DNA from: Diphasiastrum complanatum
Taxonomy: Eukaryota; Streptophyta; Lycopodiopsida; Lycopodiales; Lycopodiaceae
Direction of reading: 5' to 3'
Length of the DNA stretch: 64,000 bases
NCBI GenBank assembly: GCA_029204225.1
Contig: CM055111.1
Location: 19,721,003 to 19,785,002 of the forward strand
The position numbers were made by a program, and so were the translations under genes. This document shows, piece by piece, positions 44,125 through 55,701 of the stretch (its first letter is position 1; every line of letters starts with the position of its first letter). The notes beneath the pieces are model-generated. The model worked only from the letters and a program-made list of their open reading frames with translations, was not told where the DNA came from and ran no database searches.

Positions 44125-45309
44125 GCATTTGTTTTATTTTTGAAAAAAAAAATATAAATATGTGTATGATAAGAACATGACTAATGTACCTCCAAATCCA
44201 CATCGGGCTCCTCAATGTGCTTTCCAAACTTCCACAGATGTTGTGCCACTATTCGTCTTTCTCAAATTTTCAATCCTTTGCATTGTTTGCACTCGCAATA
44301 TATCTTTTCATTATATCTATTTTGAAATTATTTTCATTTTACAATTACAAAAATGATTAGCTTAATGTTACAAGCTAATTTATATGTGTATAAATACAGT
44401 CCTAAGTTTTAAACAAATAATTATATAGTACCTGCGATTTAGGTCGAGGCTAGGCACCAGAACTTGATGGAGATGATGTTCCACTAAGTCTTTGCTCAGG
44501 CATTTGTGCTCTTTTTTATGATTTCATTTTGAAATAATATTGCATCTTCTTTAACTTTTGCTATCTTGTGGAGGCGTCATGCTTTAAACAATCGTAGAAA
44601 AGAAACAGAAAAGTTATATTCAACACACAATGTTGCAAATCCAAATGTTAAGTACATAATATCTACTGTACATTTACTAAATATAGCTGTTTGTAGACAT
44701 TTCCTCAGTAGAAGACATTTTCGCTAATAAACGATTAAATTTTATCTGCAATTTTTTGACAAGAATGTTAATGATATTGACAAAATACACTTGTTAAAAT
44801 ATACAGATAAAATTGATATGTACACACAAATTTAACAAGATCCACGAATATCTTTATCACTAAAACATTTAGATACCTTATCAATGTCAAGTTGCTTGAA
44901 CGAATATGACACTGTCTAATTCATGAAGAAAAGAAGCAGATTCAAGCAAACTATGAAATAGAATTGTGATTTCTTTTAACTATTTAGAAAACTAAGCAGT
45001 GATTAATACATATTTGTCATTTTTATAAAATCATCAAAATTTTCAAAATCCAGAGTTTGGAAAAGTCAAGTAGCTTGAATTTGATACTTACATGTGAAAC
45101 AGCTCTATTTTGGTCCCTATCACTTGACATAGCCCATTGAATAATCATAATTAACTAGCATCAAAGTTCAAATTTGATGCCTAACGTGTGGTTTTGATGT
45201 TGATCACTCAACATGGCTGATGAAGGGATTAGACTCAACTAGTTTCAAATCTACTATAAATAAGATCTAATGACTTAGAAGATCTAGTAGAAGAGTTAGC
45301 AAATGGTTG
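44125..45309. other. AT-rich region, no gene recognised
   Basis: Upstream side of the TNP2 gene. No CACTA terminus was found. From about 45060 repeats of the type atcactcaacatggctgatg, related to those at 46.1 and 47.4 kb, begin. Confidence 0.35.
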
Positions 45310-45800
45310 CTTTCGAGCCTTTGAGAATAGCCTCCTTTGCTTAAATCTGTTTACAATGCAAGTATCATAATAGAGCAAACACCTTCCTTAAAATGAACAT
45401 CTAAACCACTATCCATTAGTTGCCCAACACCAAGCAAGCTCCTAGTAAGATTAGAAACATAGAGTACATTTGCTATATCCAATCTTTTAGAGGATCCAAG
45501 ACTTAAAGAGATCCAAGACTAGCCTCACTCTCAATCCACCATGTGTCATTGGAGTAGCTCTTGCTTGTTGGTGTAGATGCCATCAAGGATGAATCAACTT
45601 CATCCTCATAATCCTCAATGGTAAGGTTGTCTTGCTTACTCTCATCTTGTGCATTCTTCTGTTTGTCACTGGGATGTAAAGTGCCTTCCACAAAAGAAGC
45701 TCTTTTGTTTGGCTTTGTCTTTCTTCTTTCCTTTAGAGCTTAATTCTTGATCATCATCACTTTTGCCATGCTTTGGATTTTCTTCTTGGACTTCCATTAT
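45310..45800 (-). pseudogene. Copia gag-protease boundary scrap
   Basis: Minus-strand DSSLMASTPTSKSYSNDTWW is followed by IESEAS where a protease would have IDSGAS, so the active-site Asp and Gly are changed. Upstream sequence is Lys/Asp-rich as in gag tails. Stops bound it. Confidence 0.6.
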
Positions 45801-46057
45801 GCAATACATTTAGATTGATTGTTTTTTATCACTTATCAATGGAATTGACCCCTACCATGCGATATAGCTCAAATTTATTGTCTATCACTTGAGATAAGAC
45901 ATTGAGTGATCAAGTTAGAGTAATTTCGAGTTTACGACATTCATGTAACTTTGAATGTTGTGCTTACATGTGAGACAACTCAATTCTGGTCCTAATTACT
46001 CATCATTGTTTTTTGAGTGATCATAATTGACCAACATCACATTGAATAGCTCAATCT

Positions 46058-46362
46058 TGGTGTCTATCAATGTAAATAGCCCCATTTTGGTGTCTCTATC
46101 ACTCAAGAAAGTCAAAATTTTCTACCTAACATATGATTTTGTTGCTTATCACTTGACATGGCTCTATCAAGTGACTAGACTCAACAAGTAATATATTATG
46201 ACAACTCAAGTTCAACCCCTTGTCAAACCCCTATGACACGTGATGACTTAAATTTTATGTCTATGCGTGGTTTTGTTGCTTATCACTCGACACAGCTCAT
46301 CAAGTGATCAGACTCAACCAATCCCAAGTCTAATTTACTAAGATAGCTCATATCAAATGAGA
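46058..46362. repeat. Dispersed repeat, copy 1
   Basis: About 305 bp nearly identical to 47339-47645 (tctatcaatgtaaatagccc, cttgacatggctctatcaag, ttgtcaaacccct). Similar phrases recur at 45.2, 45.9 and 46.5 kb, so the whole 45-46.6 kb stretch is built of one diverged motif family. Confidence 0.85.
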
Positions 46363-46614
46363 TAATTAAAATTTGATGTGTATATTTTGGAATAGCTCAC
46401 TTTTGGTGCATATCACTAAAGGTTTCTCATAAAGTGACCAAATTTGAGGAATTGTGTGCTCATGAAATAGATTAAAGGCAAATCTAATGTCCAATACAAG
46501 ATCTTGGTCCTTATCACTTGACATAGAAGATCGAGTGACTGAACTTGGTCAATCTATGATTTGGAACAATCAATTTTGGCCCCTGATAGATTGAATCTAG
46601 TCCTTGGGCAGGAT

Positions 46615-47300
46615 GATTAGTTTGTTGCTTGGAAGGACAAGAGAGCAATAGTTTTATTTTAAGAAGAGATTATGGCAGCAGAGATCTAATATAGGAGCAT
46701 GAGCACTTCAACAGATGGACAATTTTTTCTTGTCCCCTATCACCATCTCAAGAAAAATCCATTTTATGCTCTCAATGATCTTCTGAAATCAAATTCAACT
46801 GTAATACAATCAATTAGTCATGGCGATCCTGTTAGCATTGCTGGTAGCACCTCTGCACAAGACCACAACCAAGTATTTCACAAACAAAGATTTTTGATCC
46901 ATTCCTCGACGCTAGCAATCATCTAACAACGTCCGCCGAGTTATTTCCTTTCCATCCACTCAACACAAAATCCGAAAATACCCCACCACATTCCCTTGCA
47001 CTCTTGTCAATTGCTCTCATCTCCATCCATCAACAATCCCTCAATCTCTCCTTGGATTCCACCCACAAAGATCTCAGATCTCTTCTATCCTTAATCTTCT
47101 TTCAACTGGCTTTAACCGCACAGCACACAACCATGTTCCTCGAAATCTATTAGCTCATTGGTACAATACCTCATGGAAGTAAGAGTATATCTAGTGTCCC
47201 TCAGTGTATTACAAAAAAGAAGAAGGAAGATTGCACCCAGCTTAACACATGTTTTTTTATTTTTAAAAAAGATTCTGCCCCAGTAAGTTTTGACCTAAAA
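46615..47300. other. Unidentified, possibly coding fossil
   Basis: Less AT-rich than its surroundings. A 75-codon frame at 46699-46926 (MSTSTDGQFFLVPYHHLKKN) and a second stretch at about 46940-47160 (SLALLSIALISIHQQSLNLS) read like protein, interrupted by a stop. I do not recognise either. Confidence 0.25.
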
Positions 47301-47301
47301 G

Positions 47302-47681
47302 GGTCGGAAAGGGTTTCTAAGGGACACATATATAAATATGTCTATCAATGTAAATAGCCCCATTTTGGTGTCTCTATCACTCGAGAAAGTCAAAAGTTGC
47401 TACCTAACATATGATTTTGTTGCTTATTACTTGACATGGCTCTATCAAGTGACTAGACTCAACAAGTAATATATCAAGACAACTCAAGTTCAACCCCTTG
47501 TCAAACCCCTATTACACGTGACAACTTAAATTTTATGTCTATGCATGGTTTTGTTGCTTATCACTCGACATGGCTCATCAAGTGATCAGACTCAACCAAT
47601 CCCAGGTCTAGTATACTGAGATAGCTCATATCACATGAGATAAGGGTCGGAAAGGGTTTCTAAGGGACACATATATAACAA
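47302..47681. repeat. Copy 2 of the dispersed repeat between duplicated 36-bp flanks
   Basis: The dispersed repeat (47339-47645) is bracketed by two copies of gggtcggaaagggtttctaa plus gggacacatatata, at about 47302-47338 and 47645-47681. The flank is longer than a usual target duplication. Confidence 0.85.
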
Positions 47682-48375
47682 ATTAATTAATACTTTATAA
47701 ACTAAATAATGTCCACAACTTATATGCGCCATCAAACCACATATTTACATTTGTCATTTTTTTTAAATCACAAAATTCTCTTAAACACATGGTCATTTTG
47801 TACCAACCATATCAAATCATCTACTTGTCTTATATCAAATCAAAATACAATTGATACTCATTTGTCCTTGAAAATCATCAAAATCTTGAAAAAAAACATG
47901 GTCCTCTTATATCCAAAATATGTCATATCAATCACATGCTTTTGTCCTTAAAAATTCATGCTTAAAAATATCTCATATCACCCACATGCTTTTGTCCTCA
48001 ACATTAGAGTCAAATCATTTTTTTAGTTCCATAAATTGTCATTTTGACAAACCACTCGCCATATGACACATTCCAAGCCGTAATCACAGATTTTCATGCA
48101 AAAAAAAATTGCGTTGCACTGCCACGCGTGGCAAAAAAATGCGTGGCAGAGCCACGCGACACTTGAAATATGGAAAATGAATATAAAGGCCCTCATTCAA
48201 TATTTCTCCATGCTTTCTTGTGAATTTGAGGCTCTCAAGCTCTCACACTCAAACTCTCACTCTCAAGATCTCACTCTCAAGCTTTCAATCTCTCATTTTT
48301 CTCTCTCTTTCAATCTCTCACTCTCAATCGTTTATTTCTTTTCACTCCTCTCCACTTTTTTCTCAATCTCTCCAC

Positions 48376-48380
<5 letters not shown>

Positions 48381-48454
<74 letters not shown>
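48381..48454. repeat. Compound (CT)n(CA)n microsatellite
   Basis: About 16 CT units run directly into about 21 CA units. A second CA run is at 48580-48603. Both lie in the pyrimidine-rich leader of the gene starting at 48670. Confidence 0.97.
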
Positions 48455-48455
<1 letters not shown>

Positions 48456-48669
48456 CTTTCACTCTCCAATTTCCAATCTCTCTTTCTCTTTCACACACTC
48501 TTTCACACCTCCTTTTCATTTTTCACACATTTAGAAGTTTGCTTTTCTTTTTCACTCTCTCACACATCTCTCTCTCTTTCACACACACACACACACACAC
48601 ACATTCATTTTTCACATTTGATATCTTTCCAAGTTCTTTTCACAACTTCATATATTTCTCTCAATAGTC

Positions 48670-49816
48670 ATGTCTACTAGTGGTAGCGGAGCATCAAGGA
48701 GGAGGCCAAGATCCTCTTCCGGTGGAAGAGGACAAGCCTCGGGATCGGATTATGATCGAGTGCAAGATTTTTATAGTATGCTATCTCCCGAGAAAAGGCA
48801 AAGGATAAAAGCCCTTTGTCTTTCCGAAGGAGAATCCGATCAACAAGATCGTGGATTCGTTTCGACAGACATGCCATCGGAAGAATCCACGAATATTTTC
48901 TATGACCTTGATGAGGATGATTCCATCATCATGGACATTAGGGGTAAGGTCATCATCGATAGATTGCACGACCTTACTCTTAAATACTTTGGTCACGATT
49001 TGTTTAGCCCTTGGGAGCAACAAGACCAAGGGGACAAAGACAAGATACTTGATATATTGTACCGTGAGTTTCCACAACCAAATCGATTTAATGACAAATG
49101 GGCGAAGACGAGTATGTGTACGCATATTCGTCATAAGCGCCAATTATTAAGACGATTTTGTAGTAAAAGCAAGAAGAGGCCGGGATGGGCATCTAAAAAA
49201 GATTGGGAAAAAGTTGTTTATGAATCCAAGCATCCTAATCTTGAGCGCTTTAAGCAACAAAGAGAGGCAACAAAATCAAGGCTTAATCTTTTAGGCCAAT
49301 CTCACCTTGGATCGGGAGGCAGGGCCAATATGCATGCCCAATTTGTAAGCAATTCTCTTTTAGCTAATTGGATTTCATATGTTTATTATTTATCAATATT
49401 TTTTTTGTTTTTTTCTAATCATCGATTGGTGTTGATGAAGGTTGATAAGTATACAAATGTCGAGTACAATATTGGATATCGCATGGCTATAATGCCTTGG
49501 TTGATCATCTTGCGACACAAGGCGTACATCCAGGGTAAGTTTTTGTTACATAATTTGTATTTCTCTTATTTTTTATACACAATTTTTATTTCATTTCAAT
49601 TTTATGACGTGTTTGGCTAATAGTTATTAATTTGTTTTGTGAATATGTATGTAGAGGGCATCCGCTTCCTTTGTGGAAGAAAGTACGGGAGGAAACCAAG
49701 GAGAAGAAGGGAATGAAGATGAAGGGGACGAAGGCGAAGACGAAGGACAAGATTCGGCTTCGGGCAACGATGAGGGAGAAGATAGCGAAGACTAAGAAGC
49801 CTACTATTACTTCTTA
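48670..49816 (+). CDS. Transposase_24-like (En/Spm-associated) protein, probably spliced
   Basis: Exon 1 starts at ATG 48670 with a Ser/Gly/Arg-rich head (MSTSGSGASRRRPRSSSGGR). Its core is DIRGKVIIDRLHDLTLKYFG, KRQLLRRFCSKSKKRPGW and FKQQREATKSRLNLLGQSHL, which resembles plant En/Spm-associated Transposase_24 proteins (K-R-x-N-R-x-K...G). A donor (CAATTT-GTAAGC) at about 49347 ends exon 1. A second exon is likely at about 49441-49533, ending at GGTAAG, with a frame reading HGYNALVDHLATQGVHPG. A third at about 49655-49793 gives an acidic tail (EEGNEDEGDEGEDEG) and a stop. Continuous translation through the introns gives a hydrophobic, AT-rich tail that is probably not real. The family call is by eye and uncertain. 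Confidence 0.5.
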
Positions 49817-49819
49817 GAT

Positions 49820-50399
49820 TTGATGTATTTTTAGTATTTGCAAAAGTAAAAAAAAAGAGTATTAGTATCAATGCTCTTTTCATGAATTAGATGCGAATAT
49901 GTACACTTTTTTGAATTATGAATATAAACTTTTGTATTTGATCATCTCTATCTCATTATGTATAGAATGATTGTTTATTGTTTATGTTTTTCTATTTTAT
50001 CTTGTATAAATTTGTTGTAAATATATACAAACAATAAAAGACAAACAAAACATCAATTTAAGATGATAAAAACATACCTCATCTATTGTTTGGATGATCT
50101 TTAATTCCTTCTAAGATGCATCTCTTTTTTTTCTCTATAAAAGCAAACCACGTAAACCAAATCATTTTTAGATTACAAATCAAACAACAAAATGATAATT
50201 GCTAGAATACAAATCAAAGAATCATTGTTAAATTAAAAATCGTTAATCATTGTTACATCAATCTCACCATGTTCAAGATACTATGAAAATGCACTTTATG
50301 ACTCAAATGTAATCTATCAAAATTTAGAATGCATAATATATCTCATGAATAAACAATGAAAAACTAACAAACAAAAGAATAATCATCTATGGAAGTGAT
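49820..50399. other. AT-rich region, no gene recognised
   Basis: Likely 3' flank of the Transposase_24-like gene. No repeat unit or coding motif is seen. Confidence 0.35.
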
Positions 50400-50790
50400 A
50401 AAATAGATTGCATCTCCTAAGGACGGAGTTGGCAATGGACCACAAAGATCGCTATGTACAAGATCCAATACATGCTTTATTTTGATGGAATGTGATTTGG
50501 GAAACTTGCTTCTAGAGTGTTTGCCATAGATGCATTATTCACAAAAGAAAGATTTCCTATCCAATGAAAAAGAGAAATACAATCCATCAACTAAATTATT
50601 ACAACGCATATAAGAAAGTGATCTTGTATTTACATGTCCAAATCGACTATGCCACAGAATAGCACTATCGTTTACATTTTCATGAGAGATGCTAGCTAAT
50701 GCAACTAAGTTAAAGAGCACGTAAAGATTTCCGACTCTAGTGCATGTGGTCAGAGTAGTATCTTCATCTGAAGTGAAAAAATCGCGAAGC
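50400..50790 (-). pseudogene. Copia GAG-pre-integrase/integrase fragment
   Basis: ILWHSRFGHVNTRSLSYMRC is the GAG-pre-integrase HxxxH region. After a stop the frame goes on with CIYGKHSRSKFPKSHSIK, VLDLVHSDLCGPLPTPSLGD and IYFITSID of integrase. It abuts the LTR of element A6 at about 50790; the two are unrelated lineages. Confidence 0.8.
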
Positions 50791-51633
50791 CAAACAATCG
50801 GGAATGAAATCAATTCGGATGGAGTTCGGATATGATTGCTGGTCACTGCCTACTATATCATTCCTGCAATCCTCCAGAATGTAGACAGACATTGTTGACC
50901 TACGTTCTAAATTAATTCAGCATTCAACAAGATTGAACCAATGTGTGAAATAGATAAAACATGTGAATGAGATACACGAACAATAGCAGACAATATTCAA
51001 TCGAGATCAGACAAAATTCAGAATGATATGTGCATAACAGCTATAACATTGTCTACTGATCCTCTTGGTTTCAAGCATTGTGTGATAGACCCACATAGCG
51101 CAGTGGCATGACAGAAGCGATGGTCTCCCACGAACAGTGTCTCGCTTACTAGCGGACTTCTTGGATCTCCGTGGATCCTACTTACAAAATTGTCTCGCTC
51201 ACTAGAGGACTTTTCTGTTCTATATTTTGTCTATCTGTGTTTGTGTATATTTGATGCATTTAGCAATTGCATATATTCAAAGTAACATTTTTGACTAGAT
51301 AGATTAAACAATCTATAACTAATCTTAGATTACAAGAGCGGTGGATTAGGCATGTCCTAACGCTCTTTTGTTGATGTCACAATATCATATCAGAGATTAG
51401 TACTTCATGGTACTTGTTTGATCTTCTTGGTCCTTTGGAACGCGAAGGTTTCATGTCGTGAAGAGTTTCGTGTCGTTTTGTGTCATTTGACCTTCTCCTA
51501 TTCTGTCGCAAACATTTTTCTTTTGCGTCGTTTGACCTTCTCCTGTTGTTCGTGTTGTTCGCGAACATTTTTTTTTCATGTCTTTTTGTCAGATTGGGAG
51601 TCAAGAGCTAGTAGAGCTTTGGTAACAGAAACA
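50776..51633 (-). repeat. 3' LTR of A6
   Basis: Minus strand begins TGTTTCTGTTACCAAAGC at 51633, after the tract AAGAAACAAAA. Its inner half matches 53098-53967 (tcattcctgcaatcctccag versus tcattcctacaattcaccag). Confidence 0.8.
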
Positions 51634-51639
51634 TTTTGT

Positions 51640-52140
51640 TTCTTCATCTCAAAGCGTGATAACTTGATGACTCCAAGACTTCTCCTCTGTTTCTCGAACA
51701 GACCTTTGTCTAAGGCCTTTGTGAAGATGTCAACAACCGCCTTCTTCGTTCCAATGAAAGTAGTCTGCAGCTTCTTCTTTTCGATCAGATCCCTTATCAA
51801 GTGGTACTTGATTGCAATGTGTTTCTTTCTTGAGTGAAACACGAGATCCTTTGTCAGGTGTATTGTGGATGTATTTTCCATCTGCAAAATCAGAGGTTCA
51901 TTTCTCGTTTCACCTAGTTCATCAAAGAACTATTTGAGCCAACTGATTTCATTGGCCATCTTTGTTGTTGTTACGTATTCTGCTTCGCCAAATGATTGAG
52001 CCACGATGGTCTGCTTTTTGATGACCTAGAGAATTTCTGCTCCTGCTACAATGGTGCATCCTCCTGAGAAACGTTTGTAGTCGTCCTTGAGAGATGCCCA
52101 ACTAGCATCACTATATGAAAGCATCTGGAACCATGCATCA
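51640..52140 (-). pseudogene. RNase H end of pol (A6)
   Basis: MLSYSDASWASLKDDYKRFS, QTIVAQSFGEAEYVTTTKMA, LQMENTSTIHLTKDLVFHSR, KKHIAIKYHLIRDLIEKKKL and VDIFTKALDKGLFEKQRRSL are seen in order, with stops. This is the natural pol C-terminus just before the polypurine tract. Confidence 0.85.
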
Positions 52141-52189
52141 CAAGAATAACATGATACACTCAATTTTCAGATTTAGCCAACACGAATCG

Positions 52190-52989
52190 ATAGTATGTCC
52201 TTTGCATTTGCATCTCACGCATGTCTTCTTGTCGCCATTCTGCTATTTTGGCTTCTCTTTGTTTTTCCATTTGCCTCTGTTGGCTCCTTCTACTTTCTGG
52301 TCTCGATCATGCTTTCGGTCAGACTCCCTCTTAGGCTTGAACTACTTCTTTGTCTTCTCCTTGTTGTTGTAGAGAGCTTGGTCAGAAGCATCCTTGTGAT
52401 CAAGATGCTCACGATCTTCGACTTCTTCTTGAATCTTGATCATTGTCTTTTAGAGTGTCATAGCTAGATCCTTTGCTAGCAGCGTTTGGGTTGTCTGGAA
52501 GGATCTTGGTAAAGCTCTTAATAGATAGGTGAGCTGATTCTCTGCTGATACTGCATTCTCTGCTACAAAATTGTGTAATGAAAAAATTAGATCCTTCATC
52601 TTTCTGATAAAGGAGGTGAGGTCTTTGCCATCCCATTGCAGGTTTGTCAGTTGATCTTCAAGAAACGTGAACTGATTGTGTGATTTTGTCTGAAATTTTG
52701 TGAGTAAAGTATCTCACATCTCTCTTGCATTGGAGAGTGTAGCGAGGTCAAGAGTCAGGCTATCCTCAATGGATGATGACAACACGGCTACTGCCTTGTC
52801 GTTCTTCTCTCTCCATTCACATACATCTTTGCATGTAATTGTAGGCATCTCCTCGGTTCCATCCACCTAGGGAAATAATCCTTCTCCCTTTAGTATAAGA
52901 GAGGTCTTGACCTTCCATGCTAGGAAGTTAGATCATGATGAGTTAAGGAATGTGCAGATCTTTGATTGTATACTGCTTATTGAAGCCAT
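52190..52989 (-). pseudogene. Copia gag (A6) with an intact knuckle cysteine
   Basis: ATG at 52989. The UBN2 part reads EWREKNDKAVAVLSSSIEDS and LEDQLTNLQWDGKDLTSFIR. The knuckle is CVRCKCKGHTIDSC with all Cys and His kept, unlike A1 and A4. In-frame stops remain, among them TAG at 52867-52869 at the same place as in A1 and A4. Confidence 0.85.
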
Positions 52990-53097
52990 GGTTGTGAACT
53001 ATGTTCTCACTTGTTAATGGTTTTTTGTCATGAATGCTTTGCCTCATGGATCTCATAGTTTTGTGGCTATGTCAGACTATGACAGGCTCTGATATCA

Positions 53098-53967
53098 GAG
53101 AGCGAAAAAATCGCGAATCGAAAACAAAACATGAAGTGAAACAATCGCGAATGAGATCAATTCGGATGGTTGTTGGTCATTGCCTACTATATCATTCCTA
53201 CAATTCACCAGAATGTAGATAGACATTGTTGACCTATGTTATAAATTAATTCAGCATTCAACAAGATTGAACCAATGTGTGGAATAGATAAAACAAGTGA
53301 ATGAGATACATGAACAATAGCAAACAATAATTCAATCAAGATCAGACAAAATTCAGAATGATTGTGCATAGTTGATACAACGTTGTCTATTGATCCTCTT
53401 GGTTTCAAGCACTGTGTGATAGACCCACATAGTGCATTGGCATGACAAAAGCGATGTTCTCCCACGAATAGTGTCTCGCTTACTAGCGGACTTCTTGGAT
53501 CTCCATGGATCCTGCTTACAAAATTGTCTCGCTCACTAGCGGACTTTTCTGTTCTATATTTTGTCTATCTGTGTCTGTGTATATTTGATGCATCTAGCAA
53601 TTGCATATATTTAGAGAAACATTTTTGACTAGATAAACTTAACAATCTATAACTAATCATACATTACAAGAGCGACGGATTAGACATGTCCTAACGCTCT
53701 TCTGCTGATGTCACCATATCATATCATGGAGTAGTACTTCATGGTACTTGTTTGATCTTCCTGGTCCTTTGGAGCATGAAGGGTTTTGTGTCGCGAAGAG
53801 TTTTGCGTCATTTCACGTCGTTTGACCTTCTTCTATTGTGTCGCGAACATTTTCCTTTCATGTCCTTTGACCTTCTCCTGTTGTTCGTGTTGTTCGCGAA
53901 CATTTCGTTTTCATATCTTTCGTCAAAATGGGAGTCAAGAGCTAGTAGAGCTTTGGTAACAGAAACA
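53098..53967 (-). repeat. 5' LTR of A6
   Basis: Pairs with 50776-51633. Outside its TG at 53967 there is again AAGAAACAAAA, joined to the protease of the next element. Confidence 0.8.
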
Positions 53968-53984
53968 TTTTGTTTCTTCATCAT

Positions 53985-54303
53985 CGAAGATTGTATACTG
54001 TTCAGATGAGAAAGTAACAGTGTAGTCCTCATCACTCATTTTAGAAACTGACAACAGGTTCTTTGACAATTGAGGTATGTGAAGAACATTGATGACATAA
54101 ATAGAAAGATCATTGTTGAAAGTGATTTTGACTATCCCTTTGCTTTCCACGCGTATGGTGCTTGAATCTCCGAGGTAGATGAATTGATCTCTGTTGTAAG
54201 CTGCATACTCGATAAACCATTCCTTGCGACAGGTCATGTGTTGGGTAGCGTCACTGTCCAAGTACCAGCTATCGTGGTCTTTGTTGCCACTGTTGTAAGC
54301 CAT
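53985..54303 (-). pseudogene. Copia protease, lineage D
   Basis: SWYLDSDATQHMTCRKEWFI carries the protease active site, with Asp where DSGA has Gly. YLGDSSTIRVESKGIVKITF and LHIPQLSKNLLSVSKMSDED follow. The frame continues to FDDE and then into AAGAAACAAAATG and the LTR of A6. Confidence 0.85.
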
Positions 54304-55098
54304 TAATAGGTGTGTATCTTGTTCCTTAAATTTTGTCGCATTGGAGGAGTTTGGCTACTGCTGCTATTGCTTATTTGTCTCATTGTAGATGTGGATGCGA
54401 CACTCCTTGATGTTGTGATTGGCTCTCTTGCAATATCTATAGAAGAGCTTCTTGTGTGATCCATTGTTCTCACCTTGAGTGTGAGGGTTCTACTGTTGCT
54501 GCTGCTGCACTTGATTCTTGGCCTTGGAATAGTCTTTCTTCTTGGTGTACAGGGCCATGGATTTGTCTTTGATGGATAGGTCACTGGTCTTTCTCCGCAT
54601 TTCTTCTTGAAGAAGATGACCGATCACCTTTTGAAGAGTGAGGTTGGGTTGTGTGGAGATCATCACCACAAAGTATTCATATGACTTTGGAAGAGAAGAA
54701 AGCAAGGTGATAACGACATCATCATCTTAAATGGCACATCCTACAGCTGATAACTGATCCAATACAGATTTGAAGTTATTGATGTGAGAAGTGATGGCAG
54801 TAGAATCAGACATGCTAAGAGTAAAAAACTTCCTTCTAAGATGTAATCTAGTGGTTACATCATGAGTCTCATAGATATTTGATAACAAATCTAATATATC
54901 ATCTTTGATCTTTCATGTCTTTGCTTGGTCACCATCTTCTGGTTTTAGGTTAGAACCTTCTACTAGATTCCAAAGATCTCTATCTATCAACATCATCCGA
55001 AGTTTTAACTTCCAGATGTAGAAGTTAAATCCATTGAACTTGTCAATGATTCTAGCTTCGTTGGATGATGAAAATGAAGAGCTACCAATGTGAGACAA
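54304..55098 (-). pseudogene. Copia gag, lineage D
   Basis: Start MSHIGSSSFSSSNEARIIDK at 55098, then FNGFNFYIWKLKLRMMLIDR of the Gag N-terminus. The UBN2 end reads MLSSLPKSYEYFVVMISTQP. The zinc knuckle near 54410 reads FYRYCKRANHNIKEC, its first Cys changed to Tyr. Stops and frame changes separate the pieces. Confidence 0.82.
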
Positions 55099-55166
55099 AT
55101 TAACAGTAATACAAATAGAACAAACTTAATCTCTCAATTTATTTGAGCTATGCTCTTATACCAATC

Positions 55167-55701
55167 TGATGGGGCAAGGGAGAATGGAGAACACGAACGA
55201 AAAAGAGAGCAAGAATATTTGCGGAATAGCTCTCCCTCTACAATCAGCTGCTAGATGCAAAAATAGTCTAGTAGATTATTTATGCTAGGTTAGACTTAAT
55301 CGTTCTATTGTCCAACATGATCTTAAAAATTAACTTATACTCACAAAAACATAATGCGTACAGTCCACCGAAGAGATTAGAAATAGTTTGAGGTATTACT
55401 ATAGATCAAATTTCAATGAGAAGTTTAGTTCAAAAAATAGTTTGAAAGAGCAGTATGACAGTGCAAGTTCCTCAGACGTCAAAGACAGCCATCGTCTGAT
55501 CAAAAACTGAAGAGTTGTAGATGTCTGGGTTCTGATCCGAGTGAGTGAACAAATTTTATCAAACAACAATGAAGTGCATTCAAATCACAATAAGCATTCA
55601 TCTACGTTATACACAGATAGAAGAACATATAGTTGTTATATTATACTAGAGCACAACAAATGACTGTTACAACCAGAATGATGGTGTAACTGGGAGGCTC
55701 A
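55167..55701 (-). repeat. LTR of lineage D (535 bp)
   Basis: TG at 55701 (TGAGCCTCCCAG on the minus strand), CA at 55167 (CTTGCCCCATCA). Matches 59893-60532, which is longer because of an internal tandem duplication. Confidence 0.82.

Larger units (their letters stand above)
50776..53967 (-). mobile_element. Ty1/copia element A6 with internal pol deletion
   Basis: Minus strand: 5' LTR (53967-53098), primer site (53097-53085, one change), gag from ATG 52989, then a direct jump near 52140 to the end of RNase H, and 3' LTR (51633-50776). Protease, integrase and most of RT are gone. Two LTRs flank the remnant, but no matching target duplication is visible because other copia pieces abut both sides. 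Confidence 0.85.
53968..55701 (-). mobile_element. Ty1/copia element of lineage D, 5' part only
   Basis: Minus strand: LTR 55701-55167, primer site 55163-55151 (TGGTATAAGAGCA), gag (from 55098), a damaged knuckle, and protease up to 53985, where the frame runs into the A6 LTR. Integrase, RT and a 3' LTR are absent. The LTR matches that of the element ending at 60.53 kb. Confidence 0.85.

Noticed and set aside
46930..47300. A host protein exon
   Set aside because: Protein-like, but with a stop, no splice sites I trust and no family I recognise; listed only as unidentified.
48220..48534. Ser/Leu/His-Thr repeat proteins over the CT/CA tracts
   Set aside because: They are translations of microsatellite DNA in the leader of the 48670 gene.
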